64,000 nt of DNA from contig NZ_CP115920.1 of NCBI RefSeq assembly GCF_040412085.2, positions 248,001-312,000 on the forward strand, in the 5' to 3' direction. Under the pieces are notes generated by a model. It was not told the DNA's origin, searched no databases, and saw only the letters and a program-made list of their open reading frames with translations. This document shows, one piece after another, positions 23,210 to 31,841 of this stretch. This stretch comes from Vibrio sp. CB1-14. Its GTDB lineage: Bacteria; Pseudomonadota; Gammaproteobacteria; Enterobacterales; Vibrionaceae. Both the position numbers and the translations under genes were made by a program. Positions within the stretch are counted from its first letter, which is position 1, and each line of letters starts with the position of its first letter.

Positions 23210-23928
23210 TGCGCTTTTATCGTAGTCTAGAGACCATCAAGGCGATGACCTTTGACCTTGATGACACCCTTTATGACAATTGGCCGATCATTCGTGAGGT
23301 AGAGAGAAAAGCGACTCAGTGGTTGCAGCAACACCACCCGATTAGCCAGCAGTGGGACAAAGCCCAGTGGCAAGCGTTCAAATTTCAGTTAGCAGAGACA
23401 AACCCGATGCTGAAACACGATGTCACCGAGTGGCGTTATCAGCAGATAAAACAGGGGCTGGGGCATTTGGGTTACGATGATCCCAAAGCTACCGAGGCTG
23501 CGAAAACGCTAGTAAATCATGTGTTGAAATGGCGCAGCGACTTTGATGTTCCACATGAAACACATCAGTTTTTGACAACCTTGAGTAAGAAGATGCCACT
23601 GGTGGCCATCACCAATGGCAATGTCGATGTCGATAAAATCGGTTTGGGGCGCTACTTTTCCTTAGTGCTAAAGGCAGGCCCTGATGGCAGAGCCAAGCCT
23701 TATGCGGATATGTTCGACAAAGCGGCAGATTTTCTGGCCTTGCCGCGCCAGCAGATCTTGCATGTGGGCGATCATGTGGTGACGGATGTAGCAGGAGCCA
23801 AGCGTAACGGTTTTAGTGCTTGCTGGTTTAACGATAAAGGTCTTGAGCCTCGTGATGTTCGTCGAATGAAGCTGCTGCCAGACGTTGAGATAAGCCGCAT
23901 TGAGCAGCTGCTTGAGCTCACGCGCTAA
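23209..23928 (+). CDS. yigB: HAD phosphatase YigB
   Basis: The 239-residue HAD-superfamily enzyme matches YigB, which dephosphorylates 5-amino-6-(5-phosphoribitylamino)uracil in riboflavin synthesis and other small phosphates. Motif I is FDLDDTLYDN (~residues 15-24), motif II AITNGN, motif III Lys in RAKPYADMF and motif IV HVGDHVVTDVAGA. It starts at the xerC stop (TAATG), as in E. coli where xerC-yigB is also conserved. Confidence 0.93.
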   Translation: MRFYRSLETIKAMTFDLDDTLYDNWPIIREVERKATQWLQQHHPISQQWDKAQWQAFKFQLAETNPMLKHDVTEWRYQQIKQGLGHLGYDDPKATEAAKTLVNHVLKWRSDFDVPHETHQFLTTLSKKMPLVAITNGNVDVDKIGLGRYFSLVLKAGPDGRAKPYADMFDKAADFLALPRQQILHVGDHVVTDVAGAKRNGFSACWFNDKGLEPRDVRRMKLLPDVEISRIEQLLELTR

Positions 23929-23934
23929 TAGGCA

Positions 23935-24519
23935 TTATCGCGTCAAAGCGTGTCCGCTGCGCTCTGCTTGAAAGCGCAGCATATACTCGTCAAAGAACGT
24001 GAGCATGGCGTTGGCGTCTTGCTCGCTTGCTACTTGTCGAGTGATCTCAGCACACACCTCAAAAGTACACAAATTCCCGGCTTGTTGGTTTCTTCGCAAT
24101 GCATATCTCGATAGCTGTTCTGTATCCAGATGCACTTTGGGTAGCGCTTGCAGCCAAGCGCTGCGATTGAGCATCTTTTTCGCTTCCTGCCAGGTGCTAT
24201 CCAACACAATGAAGTTACTCATTTTCCCTGGCTGCTGCGCTTGCCACTCATCAAGCGGCACACTGTCTTCACACGGAAAAACCAATACGGGCAGGTTAGG
24301 GCTGGTTTCTGGCAAGCAGCGCTCACAGGGCTGTTTACGTTGCCACTGGGTTACCTGGCTGCTCGCAAACAATCTATCGATCAGCTTTCCAGTATTGGTT
24401 GCTCGAGAAAGCTCATTAGGGTGAGTGAGTAGGGTAAAGCAAAGATCAGAGGCGATCGTTGGGATCACCTCACAATAGCAATTGTGGATAAAACCACAGG
24501 TTGTGCACATCGGCTTCAT
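23935..24519 (-). CDS. DTW-domain tRNA-uridine aminocarboxypropyltransferase
   Basis: The 194-residue protein has the family-defining DSTWQEAKKML motif (~residues 107-117) and an N-terminal zinc-binding set of cysteines (CTTCGFIHNCYC, residues 5-16, with a later CERC). DTW proteins such as E. coli TapT (YfiP) transfer the aminocarboxypropyl group of SAM to U47 of tRNA (acp3U). Which of the two DTW subfamilies it belongs to cannot be told by eye. It converges with yigB (6-bp gap) and lies 9 bp downstream of the COG3650 lipoprotein gene, so the two may be co-transcribed. Confidence 0.88.
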   Translation of the reverse strand: MKPMCTTCGFIHNCYCEVIPTIASDLCFTLLTHPNELSRATNTGKLIDRLFASSQVTQWQRKQPCERCLPETSPNLPVLVFPCEDSVPLDEWQAQQPGKMSNFIVLDSTWQEAKKMLNRSAWLQALPKVHLDTEQLSRYALRRNQQAGNLCTFEVCAEITRQVASEQDANAMLTFFDEYMLRFQAERSGHALTR

Positions 24520-24528
24520 GGTCGGGAT

Positions 24529-25557
24529 CTATTCGCCTTTATACAGCACCAGGCCGCCATTAGCGATGGGGTAAACGATATCGCCCACTTTCTCTTGTTT
24601 TGCGATCAGCTTATTGCCGTCTAGGGTGAAAATTCGCTGTGACACTAAGTATTGCTGCTGGTGGCGCGTCATGATGACTTGCACTTGCTTGTTATTCAGT
24701 TGCTGCCAAAAACCGCGCTCTTCGGTGGCTGGTGAGTTGTCTGGGTACTCATAGCGAGTGATGGCGGTATGGTCTGGGAGTAGCGTCATTGAGACCGTGA
24801 ACCCAGCCGTTTCAGTGGACTGTGCAACATAGTTGCCAGTCCAGCTTAGCGTAGTATCCGAGTTGGATAACGTGGCGCAGCCTTGTCGAGTTTGGCCGTC
24901 TATGGTGATGACGCCAGTCCAGCCATACAGGGTGTCACTCATGGTGTCGTTACACAGCTTATTGCTCATTTGCAGATTGGCGTCGTCAAACTCGTATCGG
25001 CGTGTCGTTTGGGTAAGCTTGCGATCTTTGAGCTTGAGCGACTGCTTGTCTTCACCCATCATCGCAAAGCTTGCTTGTTTGCTGTTGTCGAACTTTAGTG
25101 ACCAGAAAGGTTCGTTACCCAGCACCTGAGTTGGTCTTAGTGGTTGATTGCAACGCTTTGGGTTTTCTGCGGTGAGCATGTTGACCTGTTTCACCACAAA
25201 GCGCCCGGTGTAATCGGAATCAAAACCGCGATGGCTTGGCGGCTCAAGATAGCCGATAACTTCAGCATAGACGGGCTGATAAGGCTTGCGGGTTAACTTC
25301 TCCGCTTCAGGGCGAACGTTTTTGGGCAGTTCGAGCCAATATTGGTGCTGACTGCCACAAGGCTGAATGGTACGTGTCTCATGACCAATGACAGCTTGTC
25401 CGCGCATCACATAGGTTTGCGGTGTGATCGTTTCTGGACGTGATAGCTCAGCAGAAGGCACTTGAGGTGCGCTTTGCGGCGACTCTGAGTTGAAAGACGA
25501 ACAGGCTTGAAGCAATATGAGCGGAGCAACCGCGAGCGGTAAACGCGACATTGTCAT
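24529..25557 (-). CDS. Putative outer-membrane lipoprotein, COG3650/NlpE-like
   Basis: The 342-residue reading starts at ATG 25557 (MTMSRLPLAVAPL), preceded by AAGGAAA; an upstream extension of 31 codons has no signal sequence and overlaps the divergent EVE gene. Residues 1-21 form a lipoprotein signal with lipobox LLQAC. The central part (NEPFWSLKFD ... YEFDDANLQMSNKLCNDTMSDTLYGW) is the COG3650 domain; the C-terminal ~100 residues (LPDHTAITRYEY ... GFWQQLNNKQVQV) resemble the NlpE barrel. It probably sits in the outer membrane facing the periplasm. Function unproven. Confidence 0.8.
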   Translation of the reverse strand: MTMSRLPLAVAPLILLQACSSFNSESPQSAPQVPSAELSRPETITPQTYVMRGQAVIGHETRTIQPCGSQHQYWLELPKNVRPEAEKLTRKPYQPVYAEVIGYLEPPSHRGFDSDYTGRFVVKQVNMLTAENPKRCNQPLRPTQVLGNEPFWSLKFDNSKQASFAMMGEDKQSLKLKDRKLTQTTRRYEFDDANLQMSNKLCNDTMSDTLYGWTGVITIDGQTRQGCATLSNSDTTLSWTGNYVAQSTETAGFTVSMTLLPDHTAITRYEYPDNSPATEERGFWQQLNNKQVQVIMTRHQQQYLVSQRIFTLDGNKLIAKQEKVGDIVYPIANGGLVLYKGE

Positions 25558-25600
25558 TGAATTTTCCTTATTTGAAACGATCACAGGTATCCACACCATT

Positions 25601-26059
25601 ATGGCATATTGGTTATTTAAAACAGAGCCAGATGAGTTTTCCATCGACACGCTGCGCGTAAAAGGAAGCTCATGCTGGGAAGGCGTTCGTAATTATCAAG
25701 CACGGAATATGATTCGTGATCAGATGAAGCTGGGCGATTTAGTGCTCATTTATCACTCCTCATGCAAGACAATAGGCGTGGCTGGTATTGCTCGTATCAC
25801 CAAAGAGGCCTATCCCGACCACTTCCAGTTTGATATCAACAGCGACTACTACGACCCTAAATCGGATCCTGATAACCCGCGCTGGTTAATGGTAGACATT
25901 GAATATGTCGAAAAGTTTAAGCGCGTTCTGCCGCTAAGTATCCTTAAAGGGATGCCTGAGCTTGAGAATATGCCGTTGGTAAAACGAGGTAATCGCTTAT
26001 CTGTGATGCCAGTAGCAGAGTCTGAGTGGTCAGCGATTTTGACGCGAGTGGCTCGCTAG
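25601..26059 (+). CDS. EVE-domain protein
   Basis: The 152-residue single-domain protein starts MAYWLFKTEPDEFSID, an EVE hallmark; the start at ATG 25601 matches this, and the open frame upstream is not homologous. EVE domains are PUA-like folds that recognise modified bases in DNA or RNA. Other family motifs are WEGVRNYQARNMIRDQMKLG and the closing GNRLSVMPV. It is divergent from the COG3650 lipoprotein and convergent with yigL. Specific ligand unknown. Confidence 0.92.
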   Translation: MAYWLFKTEPDEFSIDTLRVKGSSCWEGVRNYQARNMIRDQMKLGDLVLIYHSSCKTIGVAGIARITKEAYPDHFQFDINSDYYDPKSDPDNPRWLMVDIEYVEKFKRVLPLSILKGMPELENMPLVKRGNRLSVMPVAESEWSAILTRVAR

Positions 26060-26104
26060 ATTTGTGCGTGAGACTTTTTGTTCCAAGAAATAAAGATCAG
26101 TAAG

Positions 26105-26155
26105 CTCCCATGCCCAATGGCGAGGATATGCGCCATATAGGGGTGAGCATGGGAG
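26105..26155. repeat. Nested perfect palindromes between EVE gene and yigL
   Basis: The outer arms CTCCCATGC (26105-26113) and GCATGGGAG (26147-26155) are perfect complements. They enclose a second perfect stem ATGGCG / CGCCAT (26117-26122 / 26131-26136) with an 8-base loop. There is no T run, so it is not a classic terminator, although it sits where the two genes converge. Confidence 0.6.
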
Positions 26156-26167
26156 GATACGACTTCG

Positions 26168-26989
26168 TTACAGTAGGTGTTTCTTTAAAAACTCTGCAAC
26201 GGCATCATCGGCATTGCTGCCAATGACGGTATTGTTTGGTAAGGCTTTTTTCACTTTCTCGTGAGCATTTTCCATCACAAAACCATGACCCGCCATGCTC
26301 AGCATCTCGGCATCGTTCATGCCATCGCCAAATGCGATACAGTTTTCAAGTCCGCACCCTAGCTTCTCGGCGACAGCTTTCAGCGCTTCACCTTTAGACA
26401 CTTCTTTTGCCATCACTTCTAAGCACCAAGGTGTTGAGAATGCGATATTGAGCGAATCACCAAACTTTTCGCGCAGTGCGTCTTCAAACTCAACCAAGTG
26501 TTCATGGTCTTGCTTTGGGTGGGTGATGAAAATCTTAGCGATACCTTGAGTTGGTGCGTTGCTGGCATCAAACAAGGTATAGGTAAAGCCCGTCTCAGTA
26601 TGGAATTTACGTAAGAACTCATCTTCTTGGTTTAGTAGCCAAGTGTCATCTTGATACATGTGAACAAACAGTTCGCTGTCGGTGTTCAAAGCATCCACTA
26701 CAGATTGAACCATGTCTTGTGGAATGTTTTCGCTGTATAGCAGTTCATCTTTCTCATCATGAACACGGGCGCCGTTAGAGGTGATCATGTAAGCAGGAAT
26801 ACCGACCGATTCGCGAATGCCTGCCACGTCTACGTGATGACGACCCGTGGCGAAGATAAAGGTGTAACCTTTCGCGTGTAGCTCTTTTAAGGTTTGTTTT
26901 GAGTTGGCGCTTAGAAGGTGATCCGGTGCCAGTAGGGTACCGTCTAGATCAGAGGCAACAATTTTGATGGAATCTCGATTCAGGGTCAT
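26168..26989 (-). CDS. yigL: Cof-type HAD phosphatase YigL
   Basis: The 273-residue HAD type IIB phosphatase has motif I ASDLDGTLLAP (~residues 12-22), motif II ITSNGA, and motif IV AFGDGMNDAEML (~residues 218-229). In E. coli, YigL hydrolyses pyridoxal phosphate and sugar phosphates and lies next to pldB, exactly as here, which supports the specific name. The two genes are separated by 165 bp, so co-transcription is uncertain. Confidence 0.88.
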   Translation of the reverse strand: MTLNRDSIKIVASDLDGTLLAPDHLLSANSKQTLKELHAKGYTFIFATGRHHVDVAGIRESVGIPAYMITSNGARVHDEKDELLYSENIPQDMVQSVVDALNTDSELFVHMYQDDTWLLNQEDEFLRKFHTETGFTYTLFDASNAPTQGIAKIFITHPKQDHEHLVEFEDALREKFGDSLNIAFSTPWCLEVMAKEVSKGEALKAVAEKLGCGLENCIAFGDGMNDAEMLSMAGHGFVMENAHEKVKKALPNNTVIGSNADDAVAEFLKKHLL

Positions 26990-27154
26990 AGTTCTCTCTT
27001 GGTGTCACAGGTAAAAGCGAGTCGCTTGGCGCAGCCAATAAAGCCGTCACAATGGTGACAATTGTAGGGGATCTAGGCGCAGAAAAAGAGGGTAAATGGT
27101 GAATTGATTTGTTTCCTCATTTACCGACTTTTCCGCAATTTATGGCTTTCAGTT

Positions 27155-28192
27155 CTATTTATCAGTAAAGAACGTGTTGTCGCCAAAGAATGTGGTTATC
27201 GCATCCAGTGCTTGGTTGCGATATTGGTCTTTTTCAAACAGCACTTCGTGTTTGGCGCCATCGACAGTCACAAGGGCTGCGTTGGCATTGGTGCCTGACA
27301 GTTTATTGATAAAACGCAGTTGGTCTTGGTTACTCACAATTTGATCGGCGCCAGCTTGGACGACAAGCAGTGGAATATTGACCTGCCTCGTCTGTTGAAT
27401 ACATTGTTTAGCCGCCATCAAGCCTTGCCATACCCAACGCGTGCTCGGGCCGCCAATTTTTAGCTCTGGCATCTTTTCATACAGATCACGAAACCAGTGG
27501 TAACGCACTTTACTTGAAGAGAGCGGGTTGATGTCGAACGGTTTTGCTACATAACCTTGATAGCCGGGTGCATAGGTTGGGGTTGGGTAAATCGCTGTCA
27601 TGATCTGCGAGAGCCAAATGGCGATCGGCTTCAGGTACCAAGGGACGTTCACGCCATACATGGGGGCGCTCAGTGCAATCTTATCGAAACCATGATTGGG
27701 GCGAGTTTGCAGATATCGAGTAGAAATATTGCCGCCCATCGAGTGTGCGAGTAAGTGGCGCTGCTCATAGTGGCTTAAATCAAAGCTCTCTAGCAGCAGC
27801 TGCATGTCATCGAGGTAGTCGTCAAACTCATTGATGTGACCCATTTCAGGGTTGGGTGCTAGGTGAGTAGACAGTCCCTGACCGCGATGATCAAATGAAT
27901 AAATGTTGTAGCCTTGCTGGTAGAAGTCGAAAAACAGCTCCTGATATTTCCAGGCTGACTCGATGCGCCCGTTGACGACCACAAGGGCTTTGGTATGGCT
28001 CTCGTGGGTTAACTTACACCAATAAAGCTTTGTGCCATCTTTTGCTCGGAGCTTGCCCTCATGGCGACTCTCCCATAATTGAGCGATTTGTGTGTTTATT
28101 ACTTGCTCAAATTGTGGCTCTTGAGTATAAGAGATGTCAGTAGCATTTTTTGTGCATACATAGGCCCACTTCAATATTTGTGTATAATACAC
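27155..28192 (-). CDS. pldB: Lysophospholipase L2 PldB
   Basis: The 345-residue alpha/beta hydrolase matches PldB (E. coli 340). The nucleophile elbow is LLAHSMGGN (Ser ~residue 150), FDHRGQGLS (~99-107) is typical of the lysophospholipase/monoglyceride lipase group, and the catalytic His lies in GAKHEVLFE near the end. It degrades lysophospholipids at the inner membrane. The start is uncertain: the longest frame begins at GTG 28192, which overlaps a TATAAT; a TTG at codon 7 is an alternative. It neighbours yigL as in enterobacteria. Confidence 0.88.
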   Translation of the reverse strand: MYYTQILKWAYVCTKNATDISYTQEPQFEQVINTQIAQLWESRHEGKLRAKDGTKLYWCKLTHESHTKALVVVNGRIESAWKYQELFFDFYQQGYNIYSFDHRGQGLSTHLAPNPEMGHINEFDDYLDDMQLLLESFDLSHYEQRHLLAHSMGGNISTRYLQTRPNHGFDKIALSAPMYGVNVPWYLKPIAIWLSQIMTAIYPTPTYAPGYQGYVAKPFDINPLSSSKVRYHWFRDLYEKMPELKIGGPSTRWVWQGLMAAKQCIQQTRQVNIPLLVVQAGADQIVSNQDQLRFINKLSGTNANAALVTVDGAKHEVLFEKDQYRNQALDAITTFFGDNTFFTDK

Positions 28193-28284
28193 TGTTTTTT
28201 CGACATTTTTGTGTCGATGTACAGGGTAATTAGTCCACGGGATGTCTTATTTAGTTAAGAGTAAACCAGTGGTGAGGAAATACA

Positions 28285-28902
28285 ATGGATTATCATGTTT
28301 GGTTCGCTTACGTGGTGACAGCAATCGTGTTCAGTTTGGCGCCGGGATCGGGCACCGTTAATTCGATCAGCAATGGCTTGAGCTATGGGACGCGTAAATC
28401 CCTTGCAGCCATTGCGGGTTTGCAGATCGGGCTGGCGATTCATATTGTTCTGGTAGGTGCAGGTATTGGCGCACTTGTCGCACAATCTGCATTGGCATTC
28501 AGTGTGATCAAGTGGGTTGGGGTGGTGTACCTCATTTGGCTTGGCATTCAAAAATGGCGAGATACAGAATCTGTATCCGCTAAAGCTGCACATGAAAGTC
28601 GCAGTGCAGGACAACTGCTGCGCAGTGCGGTGCTGATCAACCTCACCAACCCGAAATCGATAGTGTTTTTGGTGGCACTGTTTCCGCAGTTTATCGATCC
28701 GGCGGGCGACCAGTTTCAACAGCTGATGATTTTAGGCATTACCACCGTTGTTATCGATTCTTTGGTCATGCTTGGTTATACCTCGCTTGCCTCTCAGATG
28801 GGGCGTTATATCCGTTCAGATCGAGTTATGGGACGCATTAACAAAGTGTTTGGCTCTATGTTTGTGGGGTGCGGCGCCTTGTTGGCCGCAGCCAAGTCGT
28901 AG
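28285..28902 (+). CDS. LysE/RhtB-family amino-acid exporter
   Basis: The 205-residue protein has six predicted membrane helices and the family's N-terminal signature FSLAPGSGTVNSISNGLSYGTRKS (~residues 13-36). LysE/RhtB members export homoserine, threonine, lysine or related metabolites. Enterobacterial rhtB/rhtC also lie near pldB-yigL, so homoserine/threonine or homoserine lactone is the likeliest substrate. The ATG follows a good GAGGAAA. A TATAAT at 28183-28188 gives a candidate promoter. It may be co-transcribed with the EAL-HDOD gene 10 bp downstream. Confidence 0.87.
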   Translation: MDYHVWFAYVVTAIVFSLAPGSGTVNSISNGLSYGTRKSLAAIAGLQIGLAIHIVLVGAGIGALVAQSALAFSVIKWVGVVYLIWLGIQKWRDTESVSAKAAHESRSAGQLLRSAVLINLTNPKSIVFLVALFPQFIDPAGDQFQQLMILGITTVVIDSLVMLGYTSLASQMGRYIRSDRVMGRINKVFGSMFVGCGALLAAAKS

Positions 28903-28911
28903 GCTAGCGGT

Positions 28912-30144
28912 TTGGATATGTACGCCACCTACGTGGCTCGTCAGCCCATCTTTAATGCACGTCGGCATACTTTGGGCTACGAGCTGCTGTTTCGTGATGG
29001 TGAGCGCAATGCGTTTCCGGCTCATGTTGAGGCCAACCGAGCGACTTATCGCCTTATCGCAGAAAATTTCCTTGCTCTTGGGGTCAATCCCACGATTTCT
29101 AATTCCCGCTGCTTCATTAATTTCCCACAACAGAGTCTAATACGTCGCTTACCACTCATTTTGCCAAAAGAGCGAGTGGTGATTGAGATCTTAGAAACCT
29201 GCGAGCCCAATGATGAGCTTTATGAGGCCATCAAAGAGTTATCGCGCAGCGGTTACATGATTGCTCTTGATGACTTTGTTTATAAGGAAGCGTGGGAGCG
29301 TTTCCTGTCCTTTGTGCAGATCGTTAAGCTCGACATCATGTCGATGGGTGTCGAACAAGCCTGTCAATTTGTTAAACGTCAGAAAGCCAAAGGCAGTCCA
29401 AGGCACTATCTGGCTGAGCGAGTGGAAACGGAACAGGAGTTTTTGCTCACCAAACAGGCCGGATTTAAGTTCTTTCAGGGCTTTTTCTTTAGCAAACCCA
29501 TCATGGAAAAGCAGGTCTATATTAGCCCTGAGCAGCTGGTGGCCATGGAGCTGTTTCAGCAAGTGTGTGTGCCTGAAGTCGACTTTGATAAAATTGAACA
29601 GATTGTCGCCAAGGATGTCTCTTTATCCTACAAGCTACTGCAGTTTGTGAATACCATGAGTCCGCGTCTAGAGTCGGAGATTTCATCGTTTCGCCAGGCT
29701 TTGGTCTACCTTGGACAAGACAAGCTCAAACTGTTTGTGTCACTCACCGTGGCGTCATTTATTTCAAGCAACAAGCCTAAAGCTCTGTATGAGCTATCGC
29801 TGCAGCGAGCGCAATTTTGTCGCTTAATGACCAAATACCCGCCATTTAGACAATACAAAGATCAAGCCTTCATGATAGGTCTGTTCTCGATTTTGGATGC
29901 GTTGATGGATCTCTCTCTTGAGCAATTGATTACTCAATTGCCGTTATGTGAAGAGATAAAGCGCGCTTTGCTTGAGCGCCAGGGGCCGTATGGTCGTCTA
30001 TTGTTGATTGGTGAGTGTTTTGAATCTGCAGACTGGCAAGGGCTTGAGCAGCACCGGGTGCAACTTGGTGTGTCACAAAATCAGTTGTTTGCAGCGCTGG
30101 CTGATGCACAGCGCTGGAGCCAAAAAGTTCAAGCGTTGAGTTAA
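28912..30144 (+). CDS. EAL-HDOD signalling protein (YuxH type)
   Basis: The 410-residue protein has an N-terminal EAL-like domain (~residues 5-195) and a C-terminal HDOD domain (~200-400). The EAL part is incomplete as a phosphodiesterase: the signature reads YELLFRDG rather than EALxR, the DDFGTGYS loop is only ALDDFVYKEAW, though KLDI, AERVET and QGFFFSKP remain. It is therefore likely a c-di-GMP-binding or protein-interacting regulator rather than an enzyme. The start is TTG 28912 or ATG 28918, 10 bp after the exporter gene. Vibrio relatives of this architecture affect motility and biofilm, which is family knowledge and not shown here. Confidence 0.85.
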   Translation: MDMYATYVARQPIFNARRHTLGYELLFRDGERNAFPAHVEANRATYRLIAENFLALGVNPTISNSRCFINFPQQSLIRRLPLILPKERVVIEILETCEPNDELYEAIKELSRSGYMIALDDFVYKEAWERFLSFVQIVKLDIMSMGVEQACQFVKRQKAKGSPRHYLAERVETEQEFLLTKQAGFKFFQGFFFSKPIMEKQVYISPEQLVAMELFQQVCVPEVDFDKIEQIVAKDVSLSYKLLQFVNTMSPRLESEISSFRQALVYLGQDKLKLFVSLTVASFISSNKPKALYELSLQRAQFCRLMTKYPPFRQYKDQAFMIGLFSILDALMDLSLEQLITQLPLCEEIKRALLERQGPYGRLLLIGECFESADWQGLEQHRVQLGVSQNQLFAALADAQRWSQKVQALS

Positions 30145-30146
30145 TC

Positions 30147-31166
30147 TCACTTCTGCTGCGGTTTCTTCGGTAACACACTCAGCATGTTTTGGTAGGCCAT
30201 CTTGTCGGCAACGTGCGTCGGAAGTGCGGACAAGATCGGCGACCATACTGCCAAGGCTCCTGCCTGATATTGGAACTGTCCAACTACATCACTACCAATC
30301 ATAAACCGCTCTGGATAGGCTTCAATCAGCGATAGCCAGCGGCGATCAATTTGCCCCTGAGGCATCATAACCTCAATCAAACTCCATGATGCCAAGATAT
30401 ACAGGTTATCGTGCTCGCTTAGCAAATCCGCAACGGTCTGGTACAGAAACTTCATGGTGATGGTTCTGGTCAGAGTCGTCGTCGTTCCTGCGTGCGCCCA
30501 GAGAAAGCGGGTGTCTGGGTGCTGGTTTAGTGCTTGTTCTAGCTCTTGCAAGTAGAGAGGATTGTCTTCTCGCTGTGAGGTGATGTTGGTGTGCAGCAGT
30601 ACCGGCATATCGTGGCGCGCGGCGAGGTTATACACCTTGCTCAGTGCAGGGTGGTTGGCTCGCGGTTTTTCATCTGAGGTCAGCGCGGTTAGGTGGTCAT
30701 GGCGGGTAATCACTTCGCCAATACCTTGCCAAAACCCAGGACGGTAGTTGAGCTCTCGCTCGATATGCTCAGCTGCATTCATGTCTGTGGTGTTGAAGCC
30801 ACTGACAAATGGGTGCAGTCTGGCTTGGCTTTCGGTTGGCAATGATTCTACTTCACGTGCGATGAGTTCATCGGTGAAGGAGTAGTAATACACAGGAGTA
30901 TCGTCACCGTAGACAAAGCGGGGCGCTTTTGGTGCGCTGGCACCCCACTTTTTCATCACGGGTAAGCCCATGACGTAGGCATGGTCGATGTTTTGTTCGT
31001 CCATGGTGCTGATTAATGCTGCAGCGCCATCAGAGCGTTGGAAATAGTCGACAAGGTGGACTTCGGCGTCATTGATACGCCCCTGATAGGCGGCACTGCA
31101 ACCTGATGTGAGTATGGCAAAACACGCAAGCATTGCATTGCGTGTCGCGCTTGAGGCTAATTTCAT
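30147..31166 (-). CDS. Lipoprotein with amidohydrolase-2 (TIM-barrel) domain
   Basis: The 339-residue protein starts with a lipoprotein signal (lipobox LTSGC, Cys23), followed by an Amidohydrolase_2-type barrel. Visible barrel features are HPFVSGF, PGFWQGIGEV, PVLLHTN (~residue 190), FLWAHAGTT (~230) and MIGSDVVGQ (~300), where His, His and Asp would be metal ligands. The usual N-terminal HxH after strand 1 is absent: the corresponding stretch reads HLVDYFQ. Activity may be altered or lost. An exported, lipid-anchored member is unusual for this mainly cytosolic family. The ATG has AGGGACG upstream. It is convergent with the EAL-HDOD gene (2-bp gap). Confidence 0.8.
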   Translation of the reverse strand: MKLASSATRNAMLACFAILTSGCSAAYQGRINDAEVHLVDYFQRSDGAAALISTMDEQNIDHAYVMGLPVMKKWGASAPKAPRFVYGDDTPVYYYSFTDELIAREVESLPTESQARLHPFVSGFNTTDMNAAEHIERELNYRPGFWQGIGEVITRHDHLTALTSDEKPRANHPALSKVYNLAARHDMPVLLHTNITSQREDNPLYLQELEQALNQHPDTRFLWAHAGTTTTLTRTITMKFLYQTVADLLSEHDNLYILASWSLIEVMMPQGQIDRRWLSLIEAYPERFMIGSDVVGQFQYQAGALAVWSPILSALPTHVADKMAYQNMLSVLPKKPQQK

Positions 31167-31262
31167 GATTTACGTCCCTGTGATTTAGCTTTGCTAAAAC
31201 TATCACGGCTAACGCTATCACGACAGCTAAGTGACGTAAATCTAAGCGGTTTGCTGTTTTTA

Positions 31263-31583
31263 CTAACGCTTAAGAGCGAAGTGTAAGAATTTATCACCTT
31301 GATAGGTCAGCATCCCTTTGTCACCAGGGTTAAGGTGGTGATAATAGTGAACGCCGATCTGAAACTCTCGCTTGGGCCCGAAGGTGCCTTTTTGAATATA
31401 GATCCAATACTCGTCTTCTTGGGTTGGATCTTCGGTAGCCATCACCTGCTTATCGAGAATAGTGACCGCCGCTTTTCGTTCCGGTGCATCGACACCAAAC
31501 GTGTGCTTTCGTTGCACAAAAACAAAGAGATAGCCGGCGACGCCAATCAGTAGCACCACCGCTAGAATGAGAGAGATAGGCAT
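31263..31583 (-). CDS. DUF2500 (YhhM-like) small membrane protein
   Basis: The 106-residue reading from ATG 31583 (MPISLILAVVLLIGVAGY) has one N-terminal membrane helix (3-22) and a small soluble domain with HHLNPGDKGMLTYQGDKFLHF, which matches DUF2500/YhhM. The frame also allows an ATG at 31625 (14 more residues), but the upstream start lacks a ribosome binding site. In E. coli, yhhM sits with yhhL and yhhN close to rsmD-ftsYEX-rpoH; the same genes appear within the next 5 kb here, supporting the assignment. Function unknown. Confidence 0.8.
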   Translation of the reverse strand: MPISLILAVVLLIGVAGYLFVFVQRKHTFGVDAPERKAAVTILDKQVMATEDPTQEDEYWIYIQKGTFGPKREFQIGVHYYHHLNPGDKGMLTYQGDKFLHFALKR

Positions 31584-31841
31584 ACAAACCCCGTATATTC
31601 CAATGCGCTGGAAGTAAGATCGCATAAAAACCGCAGAAAATAAGCTGTCATCGTGTGTTTTGCCGAGAATTTTAGGCTCATATCACACAAAAGGCAGTGG
31701 AATTAGGGTTAAATCTTTACTTGAATTTACCTAACAATTGTCGAATTCTTAATACAGATGGTTAACAATGGAGTGAACCGGAAGTAAAGACATGAGCCAG
31801 CACGGCTTTTTCACATTTCGCTGGTGTTGGGAGGGATGGAT

